Below are positions 18,487 to 27,686 of a stretch of DNA of 64,000 nt, one piece after another (within the stretch, counting starts at the first letter, position 1; the number at the start of each line of letters is the position of its first letter). This stretch comes from Peptococcaceae bacterium UBA4068 (lineage in GTDB: Bacteria; Bacillota; Dehalobacteriia; UBA4068). Both the position numbers and the translations under genes were made by a program. Location of the stretch: assembly GCA_002382665.1 (NCBI GenBank), contig DFZA01000007.1, forward strand, positions 62,001-126,000, in the 5' to 3' direction. The notes under the pieces were generated by a model. The model did not search any database. It saw only the letters and a list, made by a program, of their open reading frames with translations, and had not been told where the DNA came from.

Positions 18487-19101
18487 ATGGATAAATGTAA
18501 TAATGTAACGATAGTCCCTATTACCTTAAAAAACGGCCAAATAGGCTGTCAAATGAATATCAATAACGATCTGGCAACCGTAGCTGATTTTTTAGCTGCA
18601 ATGGATTATTTCGCCGTCACCTATCTTGCCGATTGCTACGGATGTGACGGTTGTTGCCACGAACGCGCGCCGCTGACCTCTATCGATATAACTAATCTTG
18701 CTAAAATAGTTGCTAATTGCGACTATCCGGCTCATCAGGTGATAAATAAATTTGGCGATATATTCATTGATGCTAACGGTATTGTTGATATTACATTGCG
18801 TCGCACAAGTAACGGCTCCTGTAATCTGCTTTGCCAAACGGGGAAATATTGTTTGGCGCATGATCATAGGCCATTTGTCTGCCAGAGCCATTTTTGCATA
18901 GCCAGAAGCGATGAGATCGAACAATTAAGACAAACTATCGTAAACCATGGCGAAAATGAATTAGTGAGGCTGTTATCCGCCGAAGAAGCCAAAGGAGCGC
19001 CGTTGATTATCAGTAATATAATTGATTTAGGAGATTATCCGCCTACTCCGCTTGCGGGTACTAAATCATGGAAAGAGATTAATATTAAAAATTTATTATA
19101 A
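18487..19101 (+). CDS. YkgJ family cysteine cluster protein
   Basis: A 204-residue protein with the YkgJ-type metal-binding cysteine pattern: CYGCDGCCHE near residue 50, then CNLLC, a CLAHDHRPFVCQSHFC segment near residues 125-140. Such proteins probably bind Fe-S or zinc, and the function is unknown. ATG 18487 has only a weak ribosome site (GCAGAA). Monocistronic, ended by a strong hairpin shared with the convergent yitT-like gene. Confidence 0.75.
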   Translation: MDKCNNVTIVPITLKNGQIGCQMNINNDLATVADFLAAMDYFAVTYLADCYGCDGCCHERAPLTSIDITNLAKIVANCDYPAHQVINKFGDIFIDANGIVDITLRRTSNGSCNLLCQTGKYCLAHDHRPFVCQSHFCIARSDEIEQLRQTIVNHGENELVRLLSAEEAKGAPLIISNIIDLGDYPPTPLAGTKSWKEINIKNLL

Positions 19102-19111
19102 AAACCATATT

Positions 19112-19136
19112 AAAAGGGCAGCGTTGCTGCCCTTTT
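19112..19136. terminator. bidirectional terminator, ykgJ-like / yitT-like
   Basis: Perfect 11-bp stem AAAAGGGCAGC/GCTGCCCTTTT with a GTT loop in the 43-bp gap between convergent genes. Confidence 0.85.
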
Positions 19137-19144
19137 GTACTAAA

Positions 19145-20038
19145 TTATTTTTGCTTTTCTTTTTCCAACAAGGTTTTCATAATGTCGTGCTTGGGGAAAC
19201 TGCCCAATACTTCATATGTTTCATTGATACTGACAAAAGCGTGAGGATCAACACTTGCAACAATCTCTTTTAGCAACCCCATTTCAAAACGGCTGACAAC
19301 GCACATCAATACATCTTTTTTATGATGTGTATAACCGCCCTCACCTTCCAGTTTAGTAACACCGCGCTGCAACTCATTTAGCAGTCGCCGCGCAACTTCC
19401 TGGCCTTTTTCGGTGACAATCAAAGCGTGACGCTTACTATTAAAGCCTGCTAAGACCTGAGTAAATACGCTGGAAGCTATATATATATCAACCATCGTAT
19501 ACATGGCCGGCTCAAAACCAAAAATAAACGCCGCAATAAAAGTAATTATTATATTGGTCACTAAAATAAAAGTACCGACACTTATATCATATTTCTTTTG
19601 CAGCAGTATGCCGATTATATCCATACCGCCGCCAGAACCATGATATTTTACAATTAGACCGCCACCAAAGCCAAACAACACTCCGCCGAATATAGCTGAC
19701 AGTAATGTATCATTATTATAAGCAGGTATAATTGGTTCAAGTACTATCAGCAAAATACTTTGAATAACAATTACAAATATCGTATATATGACAAACCGCT
19801 TGCGTAACTTACGCCAGGCAATGATAATTAACGGAATATTAAGTACAAACAGATAGATGCCAAGAGTTAACGGTAAATAATTGCGGATAATAGCGGCAAT
19901 ACCCCAAACTCCACCGGAAAGTAAATTGTTTGGTTGGATAAATATCAAAAAGCTGATAACGACAATCAGCGAGCCGCCAGTCATAAATGAAAAATTACGA
20001 ATATGCTTTTTTAGAGGAGTCTTTTTAAATTGCTCCAT
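19145..20038 (-). CDS. YitT family membrane protein (DUF2179)
   Basis: A 297-residue protein: five predicted membrane helices in residues 14-195 (first around VVISFLIFIQPNNLLSGG, a family motif) and a cytoplasmic C-terminal DUF2179 domain (about 215-290, from ALIVTEKG through GVTKLEGEGGYT to VLMCVVSR). Family members are proposed transporters of unknown substrate. ATG 20038 follows AAAGGGG. Single gene. Confidence 0.9.
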   Translation of the reverse strand: MEQFKKTPLKKHIRNFSFMTGGSLIVVISFLIFIQPNNLLSGGVWGIAAIIRNYLPLTLGIYLFVLNIPLIIIAWRKLRKRFVIYTIFVIVIQSILLIVLEPIIPAYNNDTLLSAIFGGVLFGFGGGLIVKYHGSGGGMDIIGILLQKKYDISVGTFILVTNIIITFIAAFIFGFEPAMYTMVDIYIASSVFTQVLAGFNSKRHALIVTEKGQEVARRLLNELQRGVTKLEGEGGYTHHKKDVLMCVVSRFEMGLLKEIVASVDPHAFVSINETYEVLGSFPKHDIMKTLLEKEKQK

Positions 20039-20173
20039 TAATATTTCCCCTTTGTTTATTTAATTTATTATAGCATAAAATAGCATTAAATCTAGATATT
20101 TTATTATTTGGCTTGTTATTTTAATTTGAAGTAAGTTATAATATTTACAACTTTTACTTAGGGATGTGACATC

Positions 20174-20917
20174 ATGTTCCCATTGATACATTATTTTACT
20201 AACAAAAAAATCTTTGGCCAAGTTCCGCCGTTGATGAAATTGGGTGGGTTTTACCCGGATTTCGCCGCCGGCGGCGGATATAATCGGGACACGGCTCATT
20301 TAATGGGTGACACATTTTATAAATGGTGTATTGAGAATCAACCGGCCGCCCTGCCGCTGGCGCTTGGCATACTTTCTCATGGTAGCGCCCCTGGTGGCGT
20401 TGATTACTATGCAGACGAACATTGGCCTAATTGTGAGCGCGGTTGGTGTTTTGAAGAAGGTAAACCATGGATGAAAAAAATTGCTGCCGCCAGCAAATTG
20501 CCGGAAAATCTCATATTTTGGAAATCTCATAATTTTGTCGAGATGACATGTGAACTGATTGTCAACTCCGACGACAATAACCTTAGCAAAGAATTATTGT
20601 CTGTAATTGATGATAAATGCACTATAGAATATGCCGCCGAAATATTGGCTGCTTATACTGGTTGCGATAAAGCTAAAATCGCCGAAATGTTTAATAAAGC
20701 TGCTTATATTTTTGCTCTGGAGGAGGTTACTTCACAAGCCATGGCTGAAAAACAGAAACAAGCGTTTGCTTTCCGTCATAATGTCCTCGATTCCGATGTA
20801 CCTGGCATGGCTGCTGTTCTGGATGAAATGAGAGCGAGCATACGCGATCGATATTATCCCTATATTGAGCAATCAACAAAGCTAGTTGATAAAATGCTTG
20901 ATAAATATAAATATTAA
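20174..20917 (+). CDS. probable zinc-dependent phospholipase C-like protein (PF00882-like)
   Basis: A 247-residue soluble protein without a signal peptide. The metal-ligand order resembles zinc-dependent phospholipase C/PF00882 proteins: GGFYPDF, then TAHLMGD, GILSHGSAPGGVDYYADEHW and KSHNFVEMTCE, giving His/Asp/Glu candidates at the expected spacing. This is a motif-level inference; a general metal-dependent hydrolase is equally possible. The remainder is helical with a C-terminal RDRYYPYIEQ segment. ATG 20174 has a modest AGGGATG ribosome site. Monocistronic with its own terminator. Confidence 0.5.
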   Translation: MFPLIHYFTNKKIFGQVPPLMKLGGFYPDFAAGGGYNRDTAHLMGDTFYKWCIENQPAALPLALGILSHGSAPGGVDYYADEHWPNCERGWCFEEGKPWMKKIAAASKLPENLIFWKSHNFVEMTCELIVNSDDNNLSKELLSVIDDKCTIEYAAEILAAYTGCDKAKIAEMFNKAAYIFALEEVTSQAMAEKQKQAFAFRHNVLDSDVPGMAAVLDEMRASIRDRYYPYIEQSTKLVDKMLDKYKY

Positions 20918-20949
20918 TTTAGATTTTTATGATAACATAACAATAAAGA

Positions 20950-20970
20950 AACAGCCGTTATACGGCTGTT
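20950..20970 (+). terminator. terminator after PF00882-like gene
   Basis: AACAGCCGT/ACGGCTGTT 9-bp stem, TAT loop, followed by CTTTATTT. Confidence 0.7.
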
Positions 20971-21136
20971 CTTTATTTACTATATTGGGCCTGTCATCTA
21001 TATCCGGCAGATGCCTAAACGGTACGCCAGTACCGATATTTCATAATATGCTGAAATAGCTTGAGCAGTTACAACACACACTTTAACGACTATTTGCATA
21101 AAATGAAACAAAGAAATACCTTAAGAGGTGTTGTTT

Positions 21137-21808
21137 ATGAGTTTACTTTGTAACACCTGTCGCTCCTGCAATAATTGCAATAGTAAGTGTAATTCAAATG
21201 GCAAGGCTGTTTCTGCCGCAACTACTGGTCCATTTACTGTATTGCTGAACGCTGTTATTGACAGCTGCTGTACTACCGAGGAAGTCACCAGGGATATTAC
21301 TGTTCCCTGCGGTAACATTTTCGATTGTCAGGAACTGGAAATCGGTTCAGTATTACCGGTTGAGGTTGACGGCGATATTACTTTCAAGCAGATCTCTAAT
21401 GAAATGGATGAATGCCTTTGCATGTCTTCCGCCCGTTTCATGGTGCCGATTCGTATTTCCAGTACCGATGAATGCGGTTGCATGAGCAGCTCCCTTTGCC
21501 GTGTAATCAATGTCGTTCGTACTGCAAACCTTTGCTGCACCAAAGACTCGGTATTATCCGCATCTGTATTCCGTGTACTGGCGATCAGCGCTATTGTCTC
21601 CGATATTCAATGCAATAATATTACAATTACTATCAGTTTTCTCTTCCAAACCTGCTTACTGCAAACAGCACTAAGAGAATTTACTATTACCGCAACACCT
21701 GTTTGCACACATACCGAATGCTCGGCTAACCGCAATTTCCTGGTTGATCCCTGCGACTTATTATGCTGCAACACCACCGGAGTTAAATCTTGCCCGCAAT
21801 GTGAATAA
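21137..21808 (+). CDS. cysteine-rich protein of unknown function (spore-coat-like?)
   Basis: A 223-residue protein with about 25 cysteines (11%), beginning SLLCNTCRSCNNCNSKC and ending CNTTGVKSCPQCE, with CC pairs and CxC motifs throughout. No signal peptide, no membrane helix. The middle (about 50-190) is valine/isoleucine-rich and predicted beta, with two similar stretches around DECLCMSS and DECGCMSS. I do not recognise the family. Cys density is reminiscent of disulphide-crosslinked spore coat/exosporium proteins; a metal-binding role is the alternative. ATG 21137 follows AAGAGGTG by 6 nt. A CATAAAAT box at 21097-21104 could be a sporulation-sigma -10 (weak). Flanked by strong terminators. 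Confidence 0.6.
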   Translation: MSLLCNTCRSCNNCNSKCNSNGKAVSAATTGPFTVLLNAVIDSCCTTEEVTRDITVPCGNIFDCQELEIGSVLPVEVDGDITFKQISNEMDECLCMSSARFMVPIRISSTDECGCMSSSLCRVINVVRTANLCCTKDSVLSASVFRVLAISAIVSDIQCNNITITISFLFQTCLLQTALREFTITATPVCTHTECSANRNFLVDPCDLLCCNTTGVKSCPQCE

Positions 21809-21818
21809 ACAGCAACCA

Positions 21819-21848
21819 AAAAGCGGCGTGCAAATGCACGCCGCTTTT
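21819..21848. terminator. bidirectional terminator, cys-rich gene / ilvN
   Basis: Perfect 13-bp stem AAAAGCGGCGTGC with its complement, AAAT loop, between convergent genes. Confidence 0.85.
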
Positions 21849-21852
21849 CTTG

Positions 21853-22350
21853 TTAATTATCTATCAGCCGCTTGGGGCTGCGGGAAATAAATATTTCTCC
21901 GGTACGGATGATCTCAATAATTCCGTATTTTCTCATCATTTCGCAAAACGCGTCTACCTTGCCGACGTCACCGGTAACTTCCAGCACCAATGAATCCGGG
22001 TGTACGTCAATAATTTTAGCACGGAAAATCGCTACAAGATTAGTAATGTCTGCACGATGCTCCTCACCGGCATTTACCTTTACCAGAGCCATTTCCCTGG
22101 ATACATGATCAATCTGCGTCATATTGACAACATGTATAACTTCAACTAGTTTACTCAATTGATCCTGTATTTGTTCCAATTCACGTTCGTCGTTAACGTC
22201 AACCACTATGGAAATACGGGTTAGTCCCTCTTCTTCCGTAGCGGAAGCGGCCAGACTGGCGATATTGTAACCACGTCGGGCAATCAACCCGGCCACCCGA
22301 TACAATACTCCCGGATGATTTTCCACTAACGCTGAAACTGTATGCTTCAT
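21853..22350 (-). CDS. ilvN: acetolactate synthase small (regulatory) subunit, copy 1
   Basis: A 165-residue regulatory subunit giving valine feedback control to the adjacent catalytic subunit. The N-terminal ACT domain has the signature ENHPGVLYRVAGLIARRGYNI. A second ACT-like domain with LVKVNAGEEHRADITN and a TGEI ending follows. ATG 22350 after GGAGGTATAAAC, 11 bp behind ilvB. The order is ilvB-ilvN here, the reverse of the second copy at 40 kb. Confidence 0.96.
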   Translation of the reverse strand: MKHTVSALVENHPGVLYRVAGLIARRGYNIASLAASATEEEGLTRISIVVDVNDERELEQIQDQLSKLVEVIHVVNMTQIDHVSREMALVKVNAGEEHRADITNLVAIFRAKIIDVHPDSLVLEVTGDVGKVDAFCEMMRKYGIIEIIRTGEIFISRSPKRLIDN

Positions 22351-22361
22351 GTTTATACCTC

Positions 22362-24026
22362 CTACTCCGACATCTCGTTTAAAGATGCGCCCGGCGCCAC
22401 CATTGGCAAAACGTTTTCATCATCATCTACCCATACGTCAACCAGGAACGGCTCGGAAGAATCTTTAGCATCCTCAAGTGCGTGTTTTAGGCCACATTTC
22501 TTTTTAACAGTCAGGCTTTGAACGCCCATGGCCCAGGCTATCGCCGCAAAATCGGTGCCGGCATAATGCTTAGACGCGCTATAATGCCCCTGGAAAAACA
22601 TCCTTTGCCACTGGCGCACCATACCTAACCCATGATTATTGATTACAAATATTTTAATCGGTAAATTTAGTTCGGCGGCGGTAGCCAACTCTTGACAGTT
22701 CATCATAATGCCGCCGTCACCGACAAATAACCAAACTTCTTTATCGGGACAAGCTATCTGCGCGCCGATTGCAGCCGGTAATCCGTAACCCATTGTACCT
22801 AATCCGCCGGAAGATAAAAATCCACGCGGAGTGCGGGTGCAGCAATATTGAGCAGCCCACATCTGATGCTGACCGACGTCAGTGACAACAATCGCATTAT
22901 CAGCCATGACTCCGCTGACTTGCTCAATTACTTCCTGCGGCATCAACGTGGCTTCTTTTTTGTTATATTTGAGAGGATGATCTTTATGCCAATCAGCCAA
23001 TTGCTGTTGCCATTCGCCGATATCGCCGACTACGGCTTTTTCGGTAAACTTCGGCAGAGACCAGCCCAAATCGGCAAGCACGCTGTAATCAACGCTAATA
23101 ATTTTGCCAATTTCAGAGGGATCAATATCGAAATGGGCTATTTCAGTCTGTTTGGCAAATTTTTCGATGTCGCCGGTTACTCGATCATCAAATCGCACGC
23201 CCATCGCCAGCAATAAATCACAATTGCTGATCGCCATATTTGCCGTATATGTACCGTGCATACCTACCATGCCATAGAAATTTTCGTATTTATGATCAAT
23301 TGCCGGCAGCCCCAGCATACTGGTAATCACAGGCAATTTTGTTTTCTTTAGCAACTCAGCCATAACTTCACTGGTATCGGATATAACAACTCCGCCGCCA
23401 ATAAACAATAACGGACGTTTAGCTTTTGCCAATGCCTCAATTACATTATCTATGTCTGCAATATTACCTTCTTTAACAGGTTTATAGCCCTTAAGAGGTA
23501 AATGAGGGATATCATCTATCTCAATTTTTGTTAAAAATATATCTTTGGGGATATCGACTACCACCGGGCCGGGACGGCCTGATTTAGCAATATAAAACGC
23601 TTTACTAAGTATATCCGGTAAATAGCGTGGATCCTTGACCATAAAATTATGTTTGGAAATAGGTGTAGTAATACCGTAGACGTCGGCTTCCTGAAACGAA
23701 TCCTTACCTAATAAGTTGCTAGTAACCTGGCAAGTAATTGCAACCATAGGTACAGAATCCATATTGGCCGTGGCAATACCGGTAATCAAATTAGTGGCGC
23801 CGGGACCGGAAGTAGATAAGCAAACGCCTACTTTTCCGGAAGCGCGCGCATAACCATCAGCCGCATGAGCTGCTCCCTGTTCGTGTCTGGTAAGAATATG
23901 GCGAATACCTGATTCATATAAACTGTCATACAAAGGCAGCGCCACACCACCGGGATAACCGAAAATGGTGTCTACGCCTTCTCTTTTTAAAACTTCAACT
24001 ACTGCATCTCCGCCATTTAACAACAT
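22362..24026 (-). CDS. ilvB: acetolactate synthase large subunit, copy 1
   Basis: TPP-dependent catalytic subunit making 2-acetolactate (or acetohydroxybutyrate) for branched-chain amino acids. Catalytic Glu in RHEQGAAHAADGYARASG; the TPP/Mg motif is GDGGIMMNCQELATAAELNLP, with FAD-binding region between. 554 residues. ATG 24026 follows GAGGAG; a TTG one codon earlier is also possible. It lies 24 bp downstream of mscL with no terminator, so both are probably on one message. Confidence 0.96.
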   Translation of the reverse strand: MLLNGGDAVVEVLKREGVDTIFGYPGGVALPLYDSLYESGIRHILTRHEQGAAHAADGYARASGKVGVCLSTSGPGATNLITGIATANMDSVPMVAITCQVTSNLLGKDSFQEADVYGITTPISKHNFMVKDPRYLPDILSKAFYIAKSGRPGPVVVDIPKDIFLTKIEIDDIPHLPLKGYKPVKEGNIADIDNVIEALAKAKRPLLFIGGGVVISDTSEVMAELLKKTKLPVITSMLGLPAIDHKYENFYGMVGMHGTYTANMAISNCDLLLAMGVRFDDRVTGDIEKFAKQTEIAHFDIDPSEIGKIISVDYSVLADLGWSLPKFTEKAVVGDIGEWQQQLADWHKDHPLKYNKKEATLMPQEVIEQVSGVMADNAIVVTDVGQHQMWAAQYCCTRTPRGFLSSGGLGTMGYGLPAAIGAQIACPDKEVWLFVGDGGIMMNCQELATAAELNLPIKIFVINNHGLGMVRQWQRMFFQGHYSASKHYAGTDFAAIAWAMGVQSLTVKKKCGLKHALEDAKDSSEPFLVDVWVDDDENVLPMVAPGASLNEMSE

Positions 24027-24050
24027 CAATATTTCTCCTCTCGCAATTTT

Positions 24051-24518
24051 CTATTGAAGCAACCTATCGTCCTCACTCAGAGGTGAAGTACAGTGAGGAC
24101 AACGGGTTGCGTCTTTATCGATCTCGCTGCGGCAAAAAGCGCAGTGGTACATTTCTTTTTTTGTCTCTTCTTTTTTATGAAAAGAAGAAATTTTATTAAT
24201 AAATTTAATTATTATAAATACGCCTATACCAATTAATATGAAATTGATTACGGCTGTGATAAATGAACCATAGTTAAACGTACTAACCCCTGCCGCCTGC
24301 GCTAGGGCTAGCGTATCATAATGTTTTCCATTAAATGCGATAAACAAATTACTAAAATCATGTCTGCCGGTAATTAAACTTAAAATTGGCATCAGCAAAT
24401 CTTTCACCAACGAGTTGACAACAGCGCTAAAGGCTGCGCCGATAATTACGCCGACTGCTAAATCCATAGCGTTACCGCGCAACAAAAAAGTTTTTAATTC
24501 ATCAAATAATTTTCTCAT
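24051..24518 (-). CDS. mscL: large-conductance mechanosensitive channel with C-terminal zinc ribbon
   Basis: Homopentameric emergency release valve opened by membrane tension. The sequence opens RKLFDELKTFLLRGNAMDLAVGVIIGAAF, the classic first helix and TM1. TM2 lies around residues 68-92. After a charged linker (KKEETKKEM) the C-terminus has two CxxC knuckles (CAFC and CPHC), a zinc-ribbon-like extension absent from E. coli MscL. About 155 residues from ATG 24518, chosen because AGAAGAAG precedes it and it matches the family N-terminus; an earlier in-frame start adds ten atypical residues. First gene of an apparent mscL-ilvB-ilvN unit. Confidence 0.93.
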   Translation of the reverse strand: MRKLFDELKTFLLRGNAMDLAVGVIIGAAFSAVVNSLVKDLLMPILSLITGRHDFSNLFIAFNGKHYDTLALAQAAGVSTFNYGSFITAVINFILIGIGVFIIIKFINKISSFHKKEETKKEMYHCAFCRSEIDKDATRCPHCTSPLSEDDRLLQ

Positions 24519-24563
24519 TTTTCTTCTTCTCTCAAATATTTTCATCAAGCAACATATAAAATA

Positions 24564-24592
24564 ATGATATTAGTTAAACAATAAAAAGTCAA
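24564..24592 (-). promoter_or_regulatory. promoter of mscL-ilvB-ilvN
   Basis: Minus strand: -35 TTGACT (24587-24592), 17-bp spacer, -10 TATCAT (24564-24569), in the divergent gap with the UDP-sugar dehydrogenase gene. Confidence 0.7.
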
Positions 24593-24681
24593 GTAAAACC
24601 GTACTTTCGTTGACGGACAAGTATTTACTTTTGCTATTTTATGTGCTAAATTAATTATAATAAATTTTTTGGAGGGAAAAG

Positions 24682-25932
24682 ATGAAAATTGCTGTAATCG
24701 GTCTTGGCTATATCGGATTGCCTACCGCTGCAATGTTTGCCAATGCCGGACATAATGTCGTTGGAGTTGACTATAATACTCATATTATAGATGCCTTAAA
24801 GCATGGTCAAATTATTATAGAAGAAGACAATCTTGGAGAATTGGTACGTAAAGTTACAGACAGCGGAAACCTCAGCTGCTCCCTTACGCCGAAATCGGCC
24901 GATGTTTTTATTATCGCCGTACCTACTCCAATCAAACCTGATAAGACAGCGGATATGTCATACGTAATTTCCGCTACCGAAAGCATCGTACCTTACCTTG
25001 CCGAGGGGAATATCGTAATTTTGGAATCTACTTCACCCGTTGGAACCGTTAATCAACTAATGCTGCCGATTTTAGCCAAAAGCGAACTGGTAATCGGCGA
25101 ACAATTATATGTCGGACATTCACCCGAACGGGTTATTCCCGGGAAGATACTGTATGAGCTGACACATAACAGCCGTATTGCGGGAGGCGTTAACGAAATT
25201 TCGGCTCATAAAATAGCCGAGGTTTATCGCAGTTTTGTCCAAGGTGAAATTTTTGAAACGGATACTGCTACCGCTGAGCTTTGCAAACTTACGGAAAACA
25301 CTTTCCGCGACGTCAATATTGCTTTTGCTAATGAAATGGCTAAGATATGTGAAAACCTCGGTATCAATGTCTGGAACGTGATTGAACTCTGCAATAAGCA
25401 CCCGCGTGTCAATATTCATCAGCCAGGCCCCGGCGTAGGTGGACATTGCATCGCCGTTGATCCCTGGTTTATTGTGGAAAAACAGCCTGAAACTGCAAAA
25501 ATAATTGATCTGTGCCGACACACCAATGATAGTATGCCTGCCTATGTTGCCGATAGAATTTGTGATATTCTTAAAGACATCAAACAACCGAAAGTCAGCA
25601 TCCTTGGCGTAACTTACAAACCGGACGTTGACGACCTGCGCGAAAGCCCGATACTCGAATTGATCGAAATATTAAAACAACATGGGTTTACGGTGTCAGC
25701 CTACGACCCCTTTATTACGAATCGTGAAGACATCAGCAATGACTTTGATCAAACGATTAACAATAGCGACATGTTGGTACTTGGTGTTCATCATCAGCAG
25801 TTTAAACAATTACCACTGGATAAAATGGCAAAATTGATGCGAAACAGACTGATTTTTGACACACGCAACTTTCTTGATCAACAAAAAGCGGAGGCCGCAG
25901 GATTTAAGTATTATCTTCTAGGCAATAAATAA
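24682..25932 (+). CDS. wecC: UDP-N-acetyl-D-mannosamine dehydrogenase
   Basis: NAD-dependent four-electron oxidation of UDP-ManNAc to UDP-ManNAc uronate, a precursor of surface polysaccharide. The NAD-binding Rossmann motif is GLGYIGLPTA at the N-terminus. TSPVGT and the catalytic Cys256 in GVGGHCIAVDPWFI point to WecC rather than UDP-glucose dehydrogenase; GVTYKPDVDDLRESP is the C-terminal UDP-binding signature. 416 residues. ATG 24682 follows GGAGGG. The matching epimerase (wecB/mnaA) is not in the window. Together with the neighbouring csaB locus it suggests a ManNAc-containing wall polymer. Confidence 0.9.
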   Translation: MKIAVIGLGYIGLPTAAMFANAGHNVVGVDYNTHIIDALKHGQIIIEEDNLGELVRKVTDSGNLSCSLTPKSADVFIIAVPTPIKPDKTADMSYVISATESIVPYLAEGNIVILESTSPVGTVNQLMLPILAKSELVIGEQLYVGHSPERVIPGKILYELTHNSRIAGGVNEISAHKIAEVYRSFVQGEIFETDTATAELCKLTENTFRDVNIAFANEMAKICENLGINVWNVIELCNKHPRVNIHQPGPGVGGHCIAVDPWFIVEKQPETAKIIDLCRHTNDSMPAYVADRICDILKDIKQPKVSILGVTYKPDVDDLRESPILELIEILKQHGFTVSAYDPFITNREDISNDFDQTINNSDMLVLGVHHQQFKQLPLDKMAKLMRNRLIFDTRNFLDQQKAEAAGFKYYLLGNK

Positions 25933-25953
25933 ATCAAGTCACAAATAATCATT

Positions 25954-25985
25954 ACACCCGCCATTATCGGCGGGTGTATTTTTTT
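25954..25985 (+). terminator. wecC terminator
   Basis: ACACCCGCC/GGCGGGTGT 9-bp stem, 6-nt loop, followed by ATTTTTTT. Confidence 0.88.
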
Positions 25986-26011
25986 AATAAATATATTAAA
26001 TTATTATAGAA

Positions 26012-26039
26012 ATAGCGGCTGGTAAGAATCAGCCGCTAT
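26012..26039 (-). terminator. terminator overlapping the end of the O-antigen-ligase-like gene
   Basis: ATAGCGGCTG/CAGCCGCTAT, 10-bp stem with 8-nt loop, then TTTCTAT on the minus strand. The gene's stop codon (26029-26031) is inside the hairpin. It ends the five-gene cell-surface operon. Confidence 0.7.
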
Positions 26040-27675
26040 GATCTTTTTCTTTTTGTTTGCGGAAAAATCCCAAATATATAAGCAAAGCCGCCAACCCCCA
26101 AAAGCAAGCTGTCATATAAGGCTCCTCAAAAATATTTTCGAAATAACAATGCACCAATACCCCAACCAAACCGGAAAAAATGCCGACAGCAAGTACTTTT
26201 GGATTATCGACATTACGATATGTTGCTGAAAGATTTTCACCAATCATATTACGGGCATCACTGCGATGTATGGCGCGGACTCCCCAAATAAGCAACGCAA
26301 TGATCAGAATCAAATAAAAAACCAAACCAATAATGCCCATCTCTACAAGTGTTTTAAGATAATAATTATCCATGTAGAAGTAGGAGAATTCATCGGTTTT
26401 CTCCAAAACCTGATTATTCATCGCCACCGCACCGCCAAAACGGCCAAGTCCAAATCCCAACCAGGGATGGGACTCGCTAAGCAGCATTTTACCGGTTGCC
26501 CAGCGCAATGCTCTACCGCCGATCTCCGACGCTGTAGTATATTCGCTGGTAAATAAAAATGTGATCCTGGATGTTATTGAAGGTACAAATGCCAATACAG
26601 CCGCCATGGCCACACCCAAAAGGACAAGCAGACGCCTGTCAACATAAAGGGCAAAGATTATTACTGTTACAATCATCCCTACCCAGGCGCCGCGGGAAAA
26701 CGTGAACAGCAAACATGCGCACATCAACAATGTTATAGCGACAAAAATAATTTTATTAATATTTTTACGACTGTAATAAACCATTGCTGCTGCTAACGGT
26801 GCAGTCATTACCAGTAATGAACCAAATATATTGGGGCTGCCGGTAAGGGAAAATACACGCGTTCTGACCGACATTTCTGTCGATGTAGTCCATGAGGAAG
26901 GTATTGGCACACCGATAATATATTGATAGATACCATGGAGGCTTAAGAAAAAAGCCATAGCCAATATGCCTCCGTAAAGCAGCTTAAAATCATCATCATC
27001 GCGAACCAGGCGAATAATAATGAAAAACCAAAGCATATACTCGACCACTATTCTGTAGCCAGCCAGCGCAATGCTTTTATCAGGGCTGACTAAAGACATC
27101 AGTAAAAAGCCTACTGCCATAAACATGATGATGAATATATCAAGCGGCGTATCGCGCTTGATAGCCGTTGTCTGTTGTAGAACACGCTGCCAAAACAGAT
27201 ATGTTATTACAACAACTAATAACAACTCTTCCCAAACAGATGCCAATGCGAGAAGTTGTAAATAATCGCGAATCAGATACTCAATCGGCAGGTATAATGC
27301 GAATAAAATCAACAGCCAGCGATGTAAACCAACAGCGTTGATTTTTGAAAACAACCAACTTTTCTTTGTTACTCGCAAATATCCACAACAAATTGACGCC
27401 ACCAGCCGGTATAATATGCTTTGACGTAAGGACTCACCAAAGCGTTCCATCAGCCGTCTCAGAATATCCAAAAAAGCCACAAAACGTGATTTTTTACCAT
27501 GGAAGGGTACCTCACAAAAATCTATCCAGATATTCTTCAACCGCGATTTTTGATATTGACGATTGACAGCAGCAAAGAATCGAGCTATTATGCCCTTTTG
27601 ATATACCGCGGCAATCGCGGCAAGCAAATTATTTATGAGTCGCCACAACCAACTTTTTTCTAAAATATCATTCAT
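26029..27675 (-). CDS. O-antigen ligase/polymerase-like membrane protein
   Basis: A 548-residue polytopic protein with about 11 helices from residue 115 on and an extended basic N-terminal cytoplasmic region of about 110 residues. The Wzy_C/O-antigen-ligase region includes TGSPNIFGSLLVMTAPLAAA, the FSRGAWVG motif and a large outer loop with GFGLGRFGG near residue 400. Members polymerise or ligate glycans on an undecaprenyl carrier. Given CsaB, two glycosyltransferase domains and a DUF4330 gene in the same operon, I infer secondary wall polymer assembly or attachment. ATG 27675 follows GGAGTAGGCT. Confidence 0.82.
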   Translation of the reverse strand: MNDILEKSWLWRLINNLLAAIAAVYQKGIIARFFAAVNRQYQKSRLKNIWIDFCEVPFHGKKSRFVAFLDILRRLMERFGESLRQSILYRLVASICCGYLRVTKKSWLFSKINAVGLHRWLLILFALYLPIEYLIRDYLQLLALASVWEELLLVVVITYLFWQRVLQQTTAIKRDTPLDIFIIMFMAVGFLLMSLVSPDKSIALAGYRIVVEYMLWFFIIIRLVRDDDDFKLLYGGILAMAFFLSLHGIYQYIIGVPIPSSWTTSTEMSVRTRVFSLTGSPNIFGSLLVMTAPLAAAMVYYSRKNINKIIFVAITLLMCACLLFTFSRGAWVGMIVTVIIFALYVDRRLLVLLGVAMAAVLAFVPSITSRITFLFTSEYTTASEIGGRALRWATGKMLLSESHPWLGFGLGRFGGAVAMNNQVLEKTDEFSYFYMDNYYLKTLVEMGIIGLVFYLILIIALLIWGVRAIHRSDARNMIGENLSATYRNVDNPKVLAVGIFSGLVGVLVHCYFENIFEEPYMTACFWGLAALLIYLGFFRKQKEKDHSG

Positions 27676-27686
27676 AGCCTACTCCG

